Positions 37,626 through 48,299 of a DNA stretch of 64,000 nt are shown here, in pieces. How positions within the stretch are numbered: position 1 is the stretch's first letter; each line of letters opens with the position of its first letter. The translations under genes were made by a program, and so were the position numbers. Source of the stretch: Casuarina equisetifolia (Eukaryota > Streptophyta > Magnoliopsida > Fagales > Casuarinaceae); contig CM052359.1 of the NCBI GenBank assembly GCA_028551475.1, positions 21,887,583-21,951,582 on the forward strand. The letters are read 5' to 3'. The notes beneath the pieces are model-generated. The model searched no databases. It saw only the letters and a list, made by a program, of their open reading frames with translations, and was not told the origin of the DNA.

Positions 37626-38797
37626 AATGGTATTAGAGCCAGGTTTGGAACCTAACAAGTGGTATAAGAGACAAGCTTAGATCTCCAACAATTGGTGTGA
37701 TGAGCGTGGACCGTGGAAGATCGGGACCATAAATGATAGATCAAACATGGTGAATGCAATTGAAAAAACATATAGATGTTTTAAGGTGAGATTTTCTCTT
37801 TCCTTAAATTTGGTTTGATTTTGGATGATATTGATGTAGATCAACCAGAATATATCATTGAAGTTATGGAATGAGGTTTGCAAAGTGCAGGTTTATATCT
37901 CTCTGTCCAGATCTGAGCATTTATAAGCCAAATTGAAGATTTTTGTTGATGAACATGACGTTTTTAGAGATGATCAATATTTTTAAAGCTGTTAGATTGA
38001 AGATCAAGTTGATCATATTATTTGTGGTAGTTGTTATGTTTCTTTGACTTAAGTTGTGGTATCAAATGGCAGAGAATGGTGGAGTTATTATCATTTGAAG
38101 ATGGATTGATGTTTAAGGGGAGCACTTTGTCGATGATGTTGACAAATTGTGATTAAAGGGGAGCGCATATGATGCTCGTATATTGATGTGATGCTTCTAT
38201 GTTAATGTAATTGATGAAGTAAAATTTTAGGATTTTCAAGTTTGTCGATATTCAGATGAGGTGTATTAAGGCTTCGATGGTTGATTTCAAGGAAGCCCAA
38301 TAATTTTGGATGGGAGATGGACTCTTCGACAATGGATTTCGAAGAGAGATCTCAATTGTTGTGGAAGATCCATAATTTTTACTTTTATTGAGGGCCTCAT
38401 GGTGGATGACACATTTGAAAGGAAAAAGCCCATTATAATGTGTAGATGCCTGGAGAAAAACATGACCTAGTAGAGGTGTAACTTAAAAGTGGCTACAATG
38501 GAAATGCCTAAGAGGTATGACCTAAGAGAGTTTTATTCAATCTTTCTCTATAAAAAAAAAATTATGATTGTAAAAGTTGAAGAGAATTTTTTGCAATCTT
38601 CTCTTTTAAAAGATTATGGTTGAAGCGAGTTTCCTTAGTTTTTCTCTATCCAAAGACTATAGTTGTGGAAGTTGAAAAGAGTTTCTCCAATCTTTCTCTT
38701 TTCAAAGATTGTGGTTGTGTAGTTGATAATTTGAAGAGATTTTCTATACTTTCTTATGGTTTAGGGATGTTGTACTAAATTGTTCCAAGGGAGAGAT

Positions 38798-39287
38798 TGT
38801 TAGGATTAGTAGAACAATTAGGTTAAAGGGTATGAGTATTATTACAATCATGGATCTCTATGTAATTGTGGAATTAGGAAATATCTTTTAAATCTAGTGA
38901 GTTTATTAGTAGTATTGAGTTAGGATTCTTATCCTTATGTGGAAGTAGGTTTTTCTAGTGGTATTTGATTAGGATTCCTTTAGGGTTTCTCTATAAGTAG
39001 GGGAAGTATAAAAGAAATCTAGTGGGCGAGTTAAGAGAGTCCCAATGTGGGGGGCTAATTGTTGGAGAGGGCCTTTTTTGTGGATTCTAGTTGATGAGAG
39101 AATACATAAGATATCTATTTAAGGAGAAGGAATGTATGAGAAAATTTAATGAGAAGAGACTACATGAGATGTAGGACATTATGATGTTTCGAATCTCTTA
39201 AATCCCTTGTGTTTAGGTGTGTGGGTTCTTATATTTATGTGTTTGATCTCTATGTGGATGATGAGGCTTAGTTGAATTCTCCTAACA
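38798..39287 (+). repeat. Right LTR of the LARD-like element
   Basis: Begins TGTTAGGATTAGTAG and ends CTCCTAACA, directly before the second ATTAA. Confidence 0.88.
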
Positions 39288-40105
39288 ATTAATACAATCT
39301 AACTTTCCAAAAAAAAAAGGACAAAGAATGTTATTAAATAATATATTTCTTATTTGAGAAAATTTAAGAAATCCTATTTTTAAAATTAAACACCTTATCT
39401 ACAATAAGAATATGAGGGAGACTTTCTTTCTATACAGGAGGAAAGTCAGCGAAGTGTTCCGAATGCTGCCAAGATCGCGATTGTTTTACAACGTGGCTAT
39501 CCAAAAAATTGGAAATTGTAATTAAATAAATAAATAAAAAAAAGCACAAGCGATTTCTGGCAGCAAGAGTTCAGAGCAGGCTAAATCTACGCGGGGGACC
39601 TCTAACGATGCTATGCTTTTGTGAAGGTCATCACGTCATTAAAACTCAATATCTTCACGTTTATTATGTTCTCGATCTTTCTTTTTTCTTTTTAATAAAT
39701 ATATCACGATCTTTTATAACTTGGATGACCATACATTGAAATAGATCTAAAATTACGTAAAAGTTGATTTCTAATATTTTTGTAATAAGGAAGATGAACC
39801 TCTGGAGTTCTCTTTCGGTTACTCATGGTATCTGCAGGTTGAGTGTTTAAGAAGTTTGCCATGTTAAAAATGTTCAAGAAGTTTACGTTGTTAAAAAAGA
39901 AAAAAGAAAAAACAAAAAAAAAGGGTTTTCTTTTCATAAGCTGATAATGAAATTCACACAACCCAATACAACCAAGAAAGACAATGAACATGTCAAGAGT
40001 CAAGATCCAAAATCAATTTCTGAGTCACACCGACAAGTGGACAGCTTCCCTGCTCAGACAGTAATCTCAAAAACAGCGCATGATTTGTTCCCTCGAGGTC
40101 AATGT

Positions 40106-40362
40106 CCCCCCCCCTACCACCCTTTTTTTTTTTTTTTTGTAAATCAATTTAATTTAAGAACAACATAGATGTGGTGGATTGTAACTTTAAAAGACAGTAA
40201 AAAACTCTTGCTTTTATAACTTGATCGTCCAGTTTACATCTCTCTTCCATTGCTCAATCGATTGTTGCAATTCATTTACAGTCAGCACTATCCTCTGTGT
40301 GAATTTAGTAAACTTACAACTATAGAATAAGTGATCCATTGAGTCTTTTGTTGTCCACTAAA
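40106..40362 (-). mobile_element. 5'-truncated L1 3' end with 10 bp target duplication
   Basis: The 257 bp insert is flanked by AGGTCAATGT at 40096-40105 and 40363-40372. Unit 1 has the near-identical single site at about 24781. On the minus strand it reads a short piece like the C-terminal zinc-knuckle region of plant L1 ORF2 (SMDHLFYSCKFTKF), then a non-coding tail and a long A run (T run at about 40123-40138). Oddly, the A run is followed by a G run (C run on the plus strand, 40106-40114) before the duplication. Confidence 0.75.
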
Positions 40363-40562
40363 AGGTCAATGTTTTTCAATGTGCTAACTGAACACTGTCG
40401 TATGCTGAGAGAACTGATTGGTAAGTGATTAAACATTTTTTAGTTTCGTAGTTTCAAAAGTTCACTTCAGTAAAAGAAACCGTGTTACAGTTGATTCTTG
40501 TACATTTTCGTCGCTGGGGACTTTTTATAGGCCGCTTCCATCATCAAGGTTCTATAAGATAG

Positions 40563-43259
40563 TTGAAGGGTAAGCTCATGGCATTGACGATGGGTGGAAA
40601 GAAGCCATACTTGGCTGTGATTCTAATACAAACAATCTAAGCCGCCATGATCATACTGTCCAAGGCCGTTCTCAGCGGTGGTCTCAACAGTTACGTCTTC
40701 ATGTTCTATAGACAACTGGTTGGAACAATTCTTGGTACCTCTTGCACTGATTTTCGAACGGTAATGACGCAGCTTCTGTCTGTAATTATATGATATGTGT
40801 GAGAGTAATCGTGTAACTCCTTGCGTTTGGATTGCAGTAAGGAGGCAGTGCAGCTTTTGTTTGGGACCTTCTACAGGATTTTTATGCTTGCTTTTCTAGG
40901 GTAAGTACTCTTTTGCTCTTCTTTGGGGATGTGCTCCTAACTGTAGCCTTCCCAGAATGAAATGCATCTCATTCCCAACTATCTTTGAGAATTTGATAAT
41001 AGATGTGTAAATCAACAATTCATTTTGCATTTTAGGCTCACTTTGGCCCTGAATATTTTTTATCTGGGCCTTGTTTATACATCTGCAACTTTGGTTCTGC
41101 AGCAAGCAACATCGTTCCTGTCACAACTTTTCTGTCGGCGCTTTTGCTCGGGTATTTATGAACAACCCTTTCTCACTCATATAGAGCTTTCTTGCTTTTA
41201 CTTCTGCTGGTTTCTGGACTTTGTTTTTGCATAAAGAAGCTTCCACCGTCTTTTGCCTTATTGGGCAGCGGAGCTATAAACACCCAAGGCACATTTTGTA
41301 CCGAGATTTGTGAATCTTTGCAATTGATAGGAATCCAATTGCGTTGGGGAATACAAAAAAATCTGGAAAGCTGACACAACCTTTGGTATGTGATTGCGTG
41401 GTTGGTCAATTAATTGTAAAATCGTCCAAATGGAGCTTCTTGAACCTGTACTTATGACCCGTGATGATGGAGTAATTGGTGACGAAAACAAGACAAATAA
41501 AAAGAAAGCAAGAACAAGATAAATCGGACTCTGTTTAGAGAGCACCGCACCTCCTAATCAAGAATGCTCTCAAAACTATTCCTCTCCCTCATTTAACGAC
41601 TTCCCCATTTTCATAGGGCTTCTCCACTAGAGATAAGATAAGAGTTTAGTCTAACAACATATAACACAGCAGCCCAAATGGCAAGATACATACTAGGGAC
41701 GATAAGGCCCAAACAAACATTTTCACCTAATGATACTACTTAAACGTAGATATACATAGTAGACAATAGTTATACAAAATAGTTAGACCTTCGATCTACT
41801 AATCTTGTCGTGATCGTAACAATACCATAATCTTTGTGCCTTTTGGTTTATTTAAATGTGCTTGTCTTTATCAGTAACATTTATGGCGTTCCAGGATGGA
41901 GAAGGTGAACCTGAGGACAACCCCTGGAACTGCAAAGGTTGCAGGTTTAACAGAGTGTATGGCTGGGGTGGCAACTCTCGCATTTTACAAGGGCCCCCAC
42001 TTGAAACCCTTCATCCATTATCCGTTCTTTGATTATCACGGCAAGCAAGATCACGAAGCTCATTTGCCTTTTGGGAAGAGATGGGTATTGGGCTGTTTCC
42101 TTCTGTTCATTTCCATCCTTTCTTGGGGTCTCTGGTTTGTACTTCAGGTAGGTAACAAATCCGTGATAAGAGAAATAGGACGAGAGAAATTATGGGGATC
42201 TATTCACTATGTTTCATTGTTTGCACCTAGTGCGTTGTACCCGATCACCATTAGTGGAGAGTGACGCACAAATTGTTTCGATGAAATTATAGGCAACAAA
42301 TCTGTGCTAAGCGAAATAGGACGAGAGAAATTGAGGACATCTCCTCTGAAATATTACTGATTGATGGTTTCGATAAAAACAGGCTCGGTTTCTGAAAAGC
42401 TACCCTTCAAAGCTATCTTAACCAGCGTCCAATGTCTGTGCAGTGCAATTCAGTCATTTGTAGTCGTCATTGCCATGGAACGAGATCCTCATCGATGGAA
42501 GTTGGGTTGGAATATTACACCGTTAACAGTCGTCTACTGCTTAAGCTGAGAAAAACCCCTTTATGTGTTATCATTTAAAATTTGAAGTAGGGGCATATTT
42601 CTTGATCAATTAGAGGTAAAATGAGGACGACATCTGGATGATTGATATCCTCTGTGGGTACAGTTGGATTCCGTGGTAAAGCTTGAATAATGATCAACGC
42701 AAATGAAGTCTTTAGGACATCCTTAGCTTTCTTTTTCCTCTTTCTCTTCCACCTTTCCATGTAATTGGCATGGGAAAGAGACGATAAAGGCGACTTCATC
42801 GTGTAACAGGGAACGTTGGTGACCGCTGTTTCTCAATACCTACGAACTTGAGTGATCGAAAAGAAGGGCCAGTTCTCCAAGTAATGTCAACCCCATTGAA
42901 CCTGATCGTCACAATGGTTGGTTCCGTCTTTATTTTAGGCGAGGCCATCAGTTTAGGAAGGTGAGTTCGTTGTTGTTGGGGAATTGTTTTTACCGCAGTA
43001 ACTCTTTTATTTTTGACCAATTTGTGAGACACTTAAGGTCATTTTACTATTCAATTAGGGACCATATTAATTATCTCCCTGTGTTTGTAGTGTCCTAGGT
43101 GGGATCTTGTTGGTTGTTAGCCTTTACCGCGTTTTGTGGGGTAAAAGCAAGGAGCTAAGTGAAGACAACCTCGATAATCCACAAGATCAAGCAGAAAAAG
43201 AATGTACGGATTTGAAAGAGGCAGAGCTGGCCAAGAATGAACCATCGTTGTTAGTCTAA
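40563..43259 (+). pseudogene. Broken tandem copy of the WAT1-related transporter gene
   Basis: All seven exons of the intact gene can be matched. The first ATG is TTG (40563). Exon 1 has a stop in helix 1 (TAA 40638-40640) and a two-base loss after VGT. Exon 4 (41895-42147) is open and has the same length as its intact partner. Exon 5 (from 42382) has a frameshift in PSK.I, and its donor GT is TT (42541-42542). Exon 6 has TGG to TGA (42849-42851) and loses one G soon after. Exon 7 (43091-43259) is nearly intact. Intron 3 carries an extra insertion of about 470 bp. No functional transporter can be made. Confidence 0.93.
41352..41822 (-). mobile_element. Insertion in intron 3 of the pseudogene, probable solo LTR
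   Basis: Unit 1 reads through from AATACAAAAG to ATATCATAATC, whereas unit 2 has about 470 extra bases. On the minus strand the right edge begins TGTTACGATCACGA, a typical LTR opening. The left edge is not clear and no target duplication was found, so the boundaries are approximate. Confidence 0.45.
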
Positions 43260-43836
43260 TGTACAAGGTTATCCACTTTCCAATGCAAGCAAGCTCCAAT
43301 ACATCATGGAATGGCCAATACGTGGGGAGAGCAGACAACTTGACATCAGCCATTACGCTTTTATGCTTCGTCAGAACACAATCAGCCTACGTGGCATGTT
43401 TTAACTAGTTTGGTTAAATACTCTTGAGTAACAGGAAACGCACCATACGTTCTTGGAAGATTACTCTAGCTTTGTGTGGTAAGAGTAACGAGAATGATTA
43501 CGTTTCTAACTATCCTTTTAGCTCAGTTTTCTTTTGTCTTCCTTAATATCTTTGATCAAATCAATTTTCCACTAATTAATTACGCCTAGAACGAAGGAAA
43601 ACTTGCTTTGTGGCCTCTCTAATCTATTTATTATTTTTCAAACCTTTTAAAAAGTACTTTTTTACATTAAAGATTATTTTATTTAGAAGTGATTCCATCA
43701 CAACTATGTATTTTACAACAATCCATAATATTCTTTAAAAAAAACATAAAATTTGAAAAGAAGAATCATGTGTTTTTTGTATGCATTCATAAAACAAATA
43801 TTTTGAATATAGATGTCTATTTTAAGTAGGGAGATT

Positions 43837-44178
43837 TGTTAGAGATGTGTGTTTCACATTGGTATCATGAGGATGAATTCTTAGACTTATAAATAATGTG
43901 GTTTCTCTACTTATTGTATTAAAATTTTGGGATGAGTCTTTACATTTTTAAATAGTATCAAAGTTAAGAATAAGTCTTTAATACATTCCCCTCATGCGTA
44001 CCTTGGTTGTGGGATTGTCTATCCATATGTAGTGCTTGTGTTAGCCTACACATGTGAGGAAGTGTTAGAAATATGTGTCTTACATGAGTAGTGTAAGGAT
44101 AAGCTTTTAGAATTATAAATAATGAGATTTTTTACCTATTGCTTTAGAGTTTTGGGATGCATTCTCTCACTCTTAGCA
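43837..44178 (+). mobile_element. Miniature LTR retrotransposon (TRIM-like), 342 bp
   Basis: Direct repeats at about 43837-43953 and 44063-44178 begin TGTTAGAGATGTGTG and TGTTAGAAATATGTG. Both contain TTATAAATAATG and TTTTGGGATG. The first is followed by TAGTATCAAAG, a weak tRNA-iMet primer match, and the second is preceded by GTGAGGAAG, a short purine tract. The interior is about 109 bp. Unit 1 lacks the element near 27990. The target duplication is at best partial. Confidence 0.65.
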
Positions 44179-44639
44179 TATTATCTTATTATTTTTATAA
44201 TAAGAAGTAAAATAACGGCTAGTCTACTATAAGTGGATTTGATGGATCTATAGTAGATTCTTTGTATTGATTACTATGGTGACTTTTAATTTATTTGATA
44301 ACTTTTGATCTTTTTAAAAGGTAAATGATAGCTAGTAGATTTGTATTGCAATTATGCTCGTTATTGATTTCTTTGATAGTCTTGGAATCACCACTAGATT
44401 TTTTTGATGGTTTTTTTAATTTATTTATTTATTTATTTGTGTGAAAACAACTTTTCATTTTTAGGGTTATAGGTAATGCTTATTGGAATGTATTCCATAG
44501 AAACAAAGCTTCTTATTGTTAATTTTTTTCTAAAATCAAATACTTCAAAAGATTTTACAAAATAGCACTAAAGAGACATAATATTTCCATTCAACTTTCA
44601 TTTAACAAACAAAGAACAAAGTAGACTAGGGATATATAA

Positions 44640-47600
44640 GCAGTTGTTACTAGGATAAAATCAATAAAGCCATCCCCCTAAAAGCATCTAAGGAGAGCAA
44701 TCCCACATTAAGAGACATTACTCAAGGGGATAAAGTTGTTAAAGAATTAAATCTAGGAAATAACCCTATTACTAATCCCACCCACTTTTAGATCACTACT
44801 ATAACTTTAACCAAAAGAGAAAGTTAAGAGCAGTCCAATTTGAAAGAAGATAAGTGCCCTCCACTTAAGTCATGGTGTAAGAGGGTTAAGGATTCTATTG
44901 AAGCATCAAAAAAGAAAGACAAGGTTAACAAAGAAGATAAGTATGAGGGGTGTAGCTAAGAAAAAAAGTTCATTGGTAGTGGCACCAATGCCAAATAGTT
45001 TAATGATTATTGCTTCATGGAATAAATGATCCCTTTAAGCATAAGGAAGTTGACTACTTATTAAAAAGTATAAGTTATCTATTGTTATTTTGTTGGAAAA
45101 TAAAGTCAAGTAAATGAATAAAATGAGGTTCAAGTTGCTATTCAAGGAGTTAGAGCTACTGTGATAATGACTTGAACAAAAATTATGAAATAATATTAAA
45201 AGGGTGGAACTTAAGATAGGCTTCTCTCATTTGCTTTAATAGTTTAACTAAGCTCTGCACCTTGAGTGGAATTTGCCACGGATGGAACAAGGTACTTTCT
45301 TTCCTTTGTTTATGGTTCAAATGATTCACTTGAAAGACAAGAACGTTGGAGAAATATTGAAAGACAAATGAATACTTAAAAAGGCTAACCACGGATACAA
45401 TGTTATAACATGTCCCTAGGAGAGTAAAAGAGGAAGGGAAGGTTGGAACTTAGGAATGGCGGATACGGCCTTGTGTTTGTGAGAAGCCAACCTAGAAAAT
45501 CTAACATGCTCTAGACTATTACTTAAAAGGACGAATAAGAGAACTAGGAGACTAATAATGAGCAAAATATGTAGGATTATAATTAGTGATTGTTGAAACC
45601 ATTTTTTTCCAAAAACTTAAGCTTAATTTCTAAGCCCGGGAACTTTAGACCATGCACTAGCCAAAACCAAAATTAGCTTAAATGCTTTTCAAACAAAAAA
45701 CCTTTCAAGATATTTGAGATGTGGATTACACATCAAGATTTTCTTCCTTTGATAGATGAAATATGGCATGCAACAAAAGCAATTTGATTTACTTCACACT
45801 AGATAGCTTGTAAGCTAAGGGCATTAAAAACGAAGCTTTGAGAGTATAATAGGTAGCACTCCAATAACATAAGCATCAAGGTTTAAGAAACTAAGAATGT
45901 CCTAAGTGAATTATAGAACAATAATATGGAAGGAACATTAAAGGAAACTATCATTTAGAAGAGGCTAGAATGGTAGAGAAACTTGCCAACCTTTTAAGAG
46001 CAAAAATGAGCTTATCCAGGCAAAACTCTAGGGCCAACGGTTACAATTAGGTGATTAAAATTCCAGCTTTTTATTTATTATTTTTTTAAAGACTATTTAA
46101 TCAAGAAGAAATAGGCCTAAAATATGTTCTATTGCATTATAGGATGGTACTTTATGAGGTGATAATGCCATTATCAAGGATTCTTTTGTTGGATACTATA
46201 CAAACCTACTTAGTTACTAGTCACCCTAAGAACCTACCATTAAGACATTTATTAAGAAAATCATAAATAAGAGTACTACACTTCATAGAATAACCTTATA
46301 TTTGTTCCTACTTTACTAGAAATAAAAATTGTCATATTCTCAATGAAGAGTGATAAAGCACTTGATCTAGATGATTACAATGCTAGTTTCTTTAGAACTT
46401 CATGAAACATGGTAAAAGAATACTTCTTAAAGGCCATCCAATCATTTTTTACACAAGGACATATGCTTAGCGAAATCAATGCCACATACCTCACCTTAAT
46501 CCCAAAAGTTCCAGATCTCACAAAGCTATCCCATTATAGGTTGATTTCATATTACAATATTGCATACAAATGTAAAGTCAAACTCTTTTGCAACAAGTTA
46601 ACTGCCATCTTCCCAAATATCATATCCAAAGTTAGTGTACTTTTTTAAAAGGGAGAAAGATATTAGATAATACTTTTCTGTCTCAGGAGCTCTTCCATGG
46701 ATATCACAAGGAAAAAGCTAATTCAAATTTTACCTTGAAAGTTGATATTATAAAGGCATATGACTATTGCGTTGGGATTTTTTTACAAAGGGTAATAGAA
46801 GTAATGAGTTTCCTAGTGTCTTAATTTGAATAGGTGGTGGCTTGCATAAAGATGGCTATTTTCTTAGTTAACATTAATGGAGAGCTTGTTAATTAGTTCT
46901 TTACTAGTATAAGGCTTAGATAAAGAGATGCCTTATCCTTGTACTTATTTGTGATTGCCATGGAGGCATTATTTGGGTGCTTAGCAAACTATATATACGT
47001 AGTAAGGTTTCAATATTAATGGATATGCATGAAGGAAGGCTTTCTTGATAACTTCTTTTTAATAAAAGAGACAAAGGCTCTTTCCAAGACCTCATGATAG
47101 ACCATTAGAAATTTCAATCAATGTCTAGACTTTGACTAAATCTAATGAAAAGTAATGATGAAATTTGCAATGTTACCACAAAGGTATGGAAATTCATCAT
47201 AACATTGGGATATTTCCATTAAAAATTTCTTACAAAGTATTTAGAGTTCTTTTGTTATAAAAAAAAAAAATTAAAGAATCAAGGTTGTAAATTCTTGATG
47301 GAAAGGATCTTGTGAAAATATAGCATTGGACTAGCAAGTTTTTGTCATATATAGAAATAGTTTAGCTCACTAAAAATGATATTGTTTTCAATGGAATTAT
47401 ATTGAACATCTCTTTTCATACTCGTAAAATATCAAAGCATATGGACTAAGTGATGAGAAGATTTTTATGGATATGCCTAGAATTGAAAATGCATAGTGCC
47501 AAAGTGGCTTAGGACCAAGTATGTGCTAATAAAGATGAAAGTGGATTGGGAATTTGGAAGGTTAAGTATTGAAATAGAAATGCACAAAGAAAATACATAT

Positions 47601-47907
47601 GGAATTTATCTACCTTTAAGCCTATATAGGTATTATGGTTGAATTCTTATTTTGTCAAAAACTCATTCTTTTGAAGTTGAAAAATAAGGAATGACACTTG
47701 GATATGGAAAAGATTTTTAACATTAGTTCTTTGGTTATTAATCAAATGAAGTGGATCATAGGAAATAGAAAATTAGTCTCTCTCTCTCTTTAGGATCTTT
47801 ATTGGCTACCTAAAGGGTTTATTGCTAGTAGAATTGGAGAATAAGTCATTCTCACTTTTAGAATCCCATAAGATACTAAGGTTTCAATGATAGTATGTAA
47901 CCAAGAG
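44640..47907 (+). mobile_element. LINE (plant L1-type) relic, part 1
   Basis: An endonuclease start (IASWN, then DPFKHKEVDYLLKS in another frame) lies at about 45010-45065. The longest reverse transcriptase piece is at 46409-46648 (AIQSFFTQGHMLSEINATYL, LIPKVPD). It is followed by VKGR-equivalent sequence near 46650, DIIKAYD-like at about 46750, GDALSLYLFVIAMEAL at about 46930, and HSAKVA/ESGLGIWKVKY at about 47490-47560. Stops are frequent. The element continues at 53567 after a nested copia element. The left flank AAAGTAGACTAG and right flank AAAATGAGTTTAG (after 54350) look like a decayed target duplication, since unit 1 has one such site at about 28455. Confidence 0.82.
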
Positions 47908-48252
47908 TGTAACTTCAAAGGAAATAGATCACATCAATTCAAAATGCATGCACACAAACATAAGGTTTAAAGAGGTTTCAATTGAAAAATGTACCTTATG
48001 TCTACTTTTAGGGGAAATTTCTTTTTTCCTTGTTTTAGTTTAGGTGTTTTTGGATATACCTAGCATTCATTTGGATTTCTCTTCACACTTTTTATTTTCA
48101 CTTATAAAACATAAATGGTGCTTTATTCAATAATACCATATGTCTCCCTTACTACTATTCAAATTTAGGCTCTTTCACTTATATCACATGAGATTACATA
48201 TTTTCCCTTAACTCTACTTTTAGCTATAGCATTGTATAGTATAATTCCAACA
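47908..48252 (-). repeat. 3' LTR of the copia element
   Basis: Paired with 53226-53566. The minus-strand start TGTTGGAATT directly follows the purine tract. Divergence from its partner is clearly visible. Confidence 0.75.
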
Positions 48253-48299
48253 AAACTCCCCCTTGGAATAAATAATGCAACATCCATGTACCATATAAA

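Larger units (their letters stand above)
37140..39287 (+). mobile_element. Non-autonomous LTR retrotransposon (LARD-like) in a LINE tail
   Basis: LTRs at 37140-37625 (486 bp) and 38798-39287 (490 bp) have TG...CA ends and a perfect ATTAA target duplication (37135-37139 and 39288-39292). A primer site TGGTATTAGAGCC (37628-37640), close to the tRNA-iMet type, follows the first LTR. A purine tract (about 38786-38797, AAGGGAGAGAT) precedes the second. The 1172 bp interior has no gag or pol. It carries GGGGAGC motifs and degenerate tandem repeats of about 60 bp at about 38530-38760. It would have needed enzymes from another element. Confidence 0.88.

Noticed and set aside
37626..37645. tRNA-like match near TGGTATTAGAGCC
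   Set aside because: Only the 3' acceptor complement is present. It is a retrotransposon primer site, not a tRNA gene; no tRNA or rRNA gene was found in the window.
24980..43259. Treating the second transporter copy as a functional paralogue
   Set aside because: In-frame stops in exons 1 and 6, frameshifts in exons 1, 5 and 6, and a lost splice donor after exon 5 rule out an intact product.
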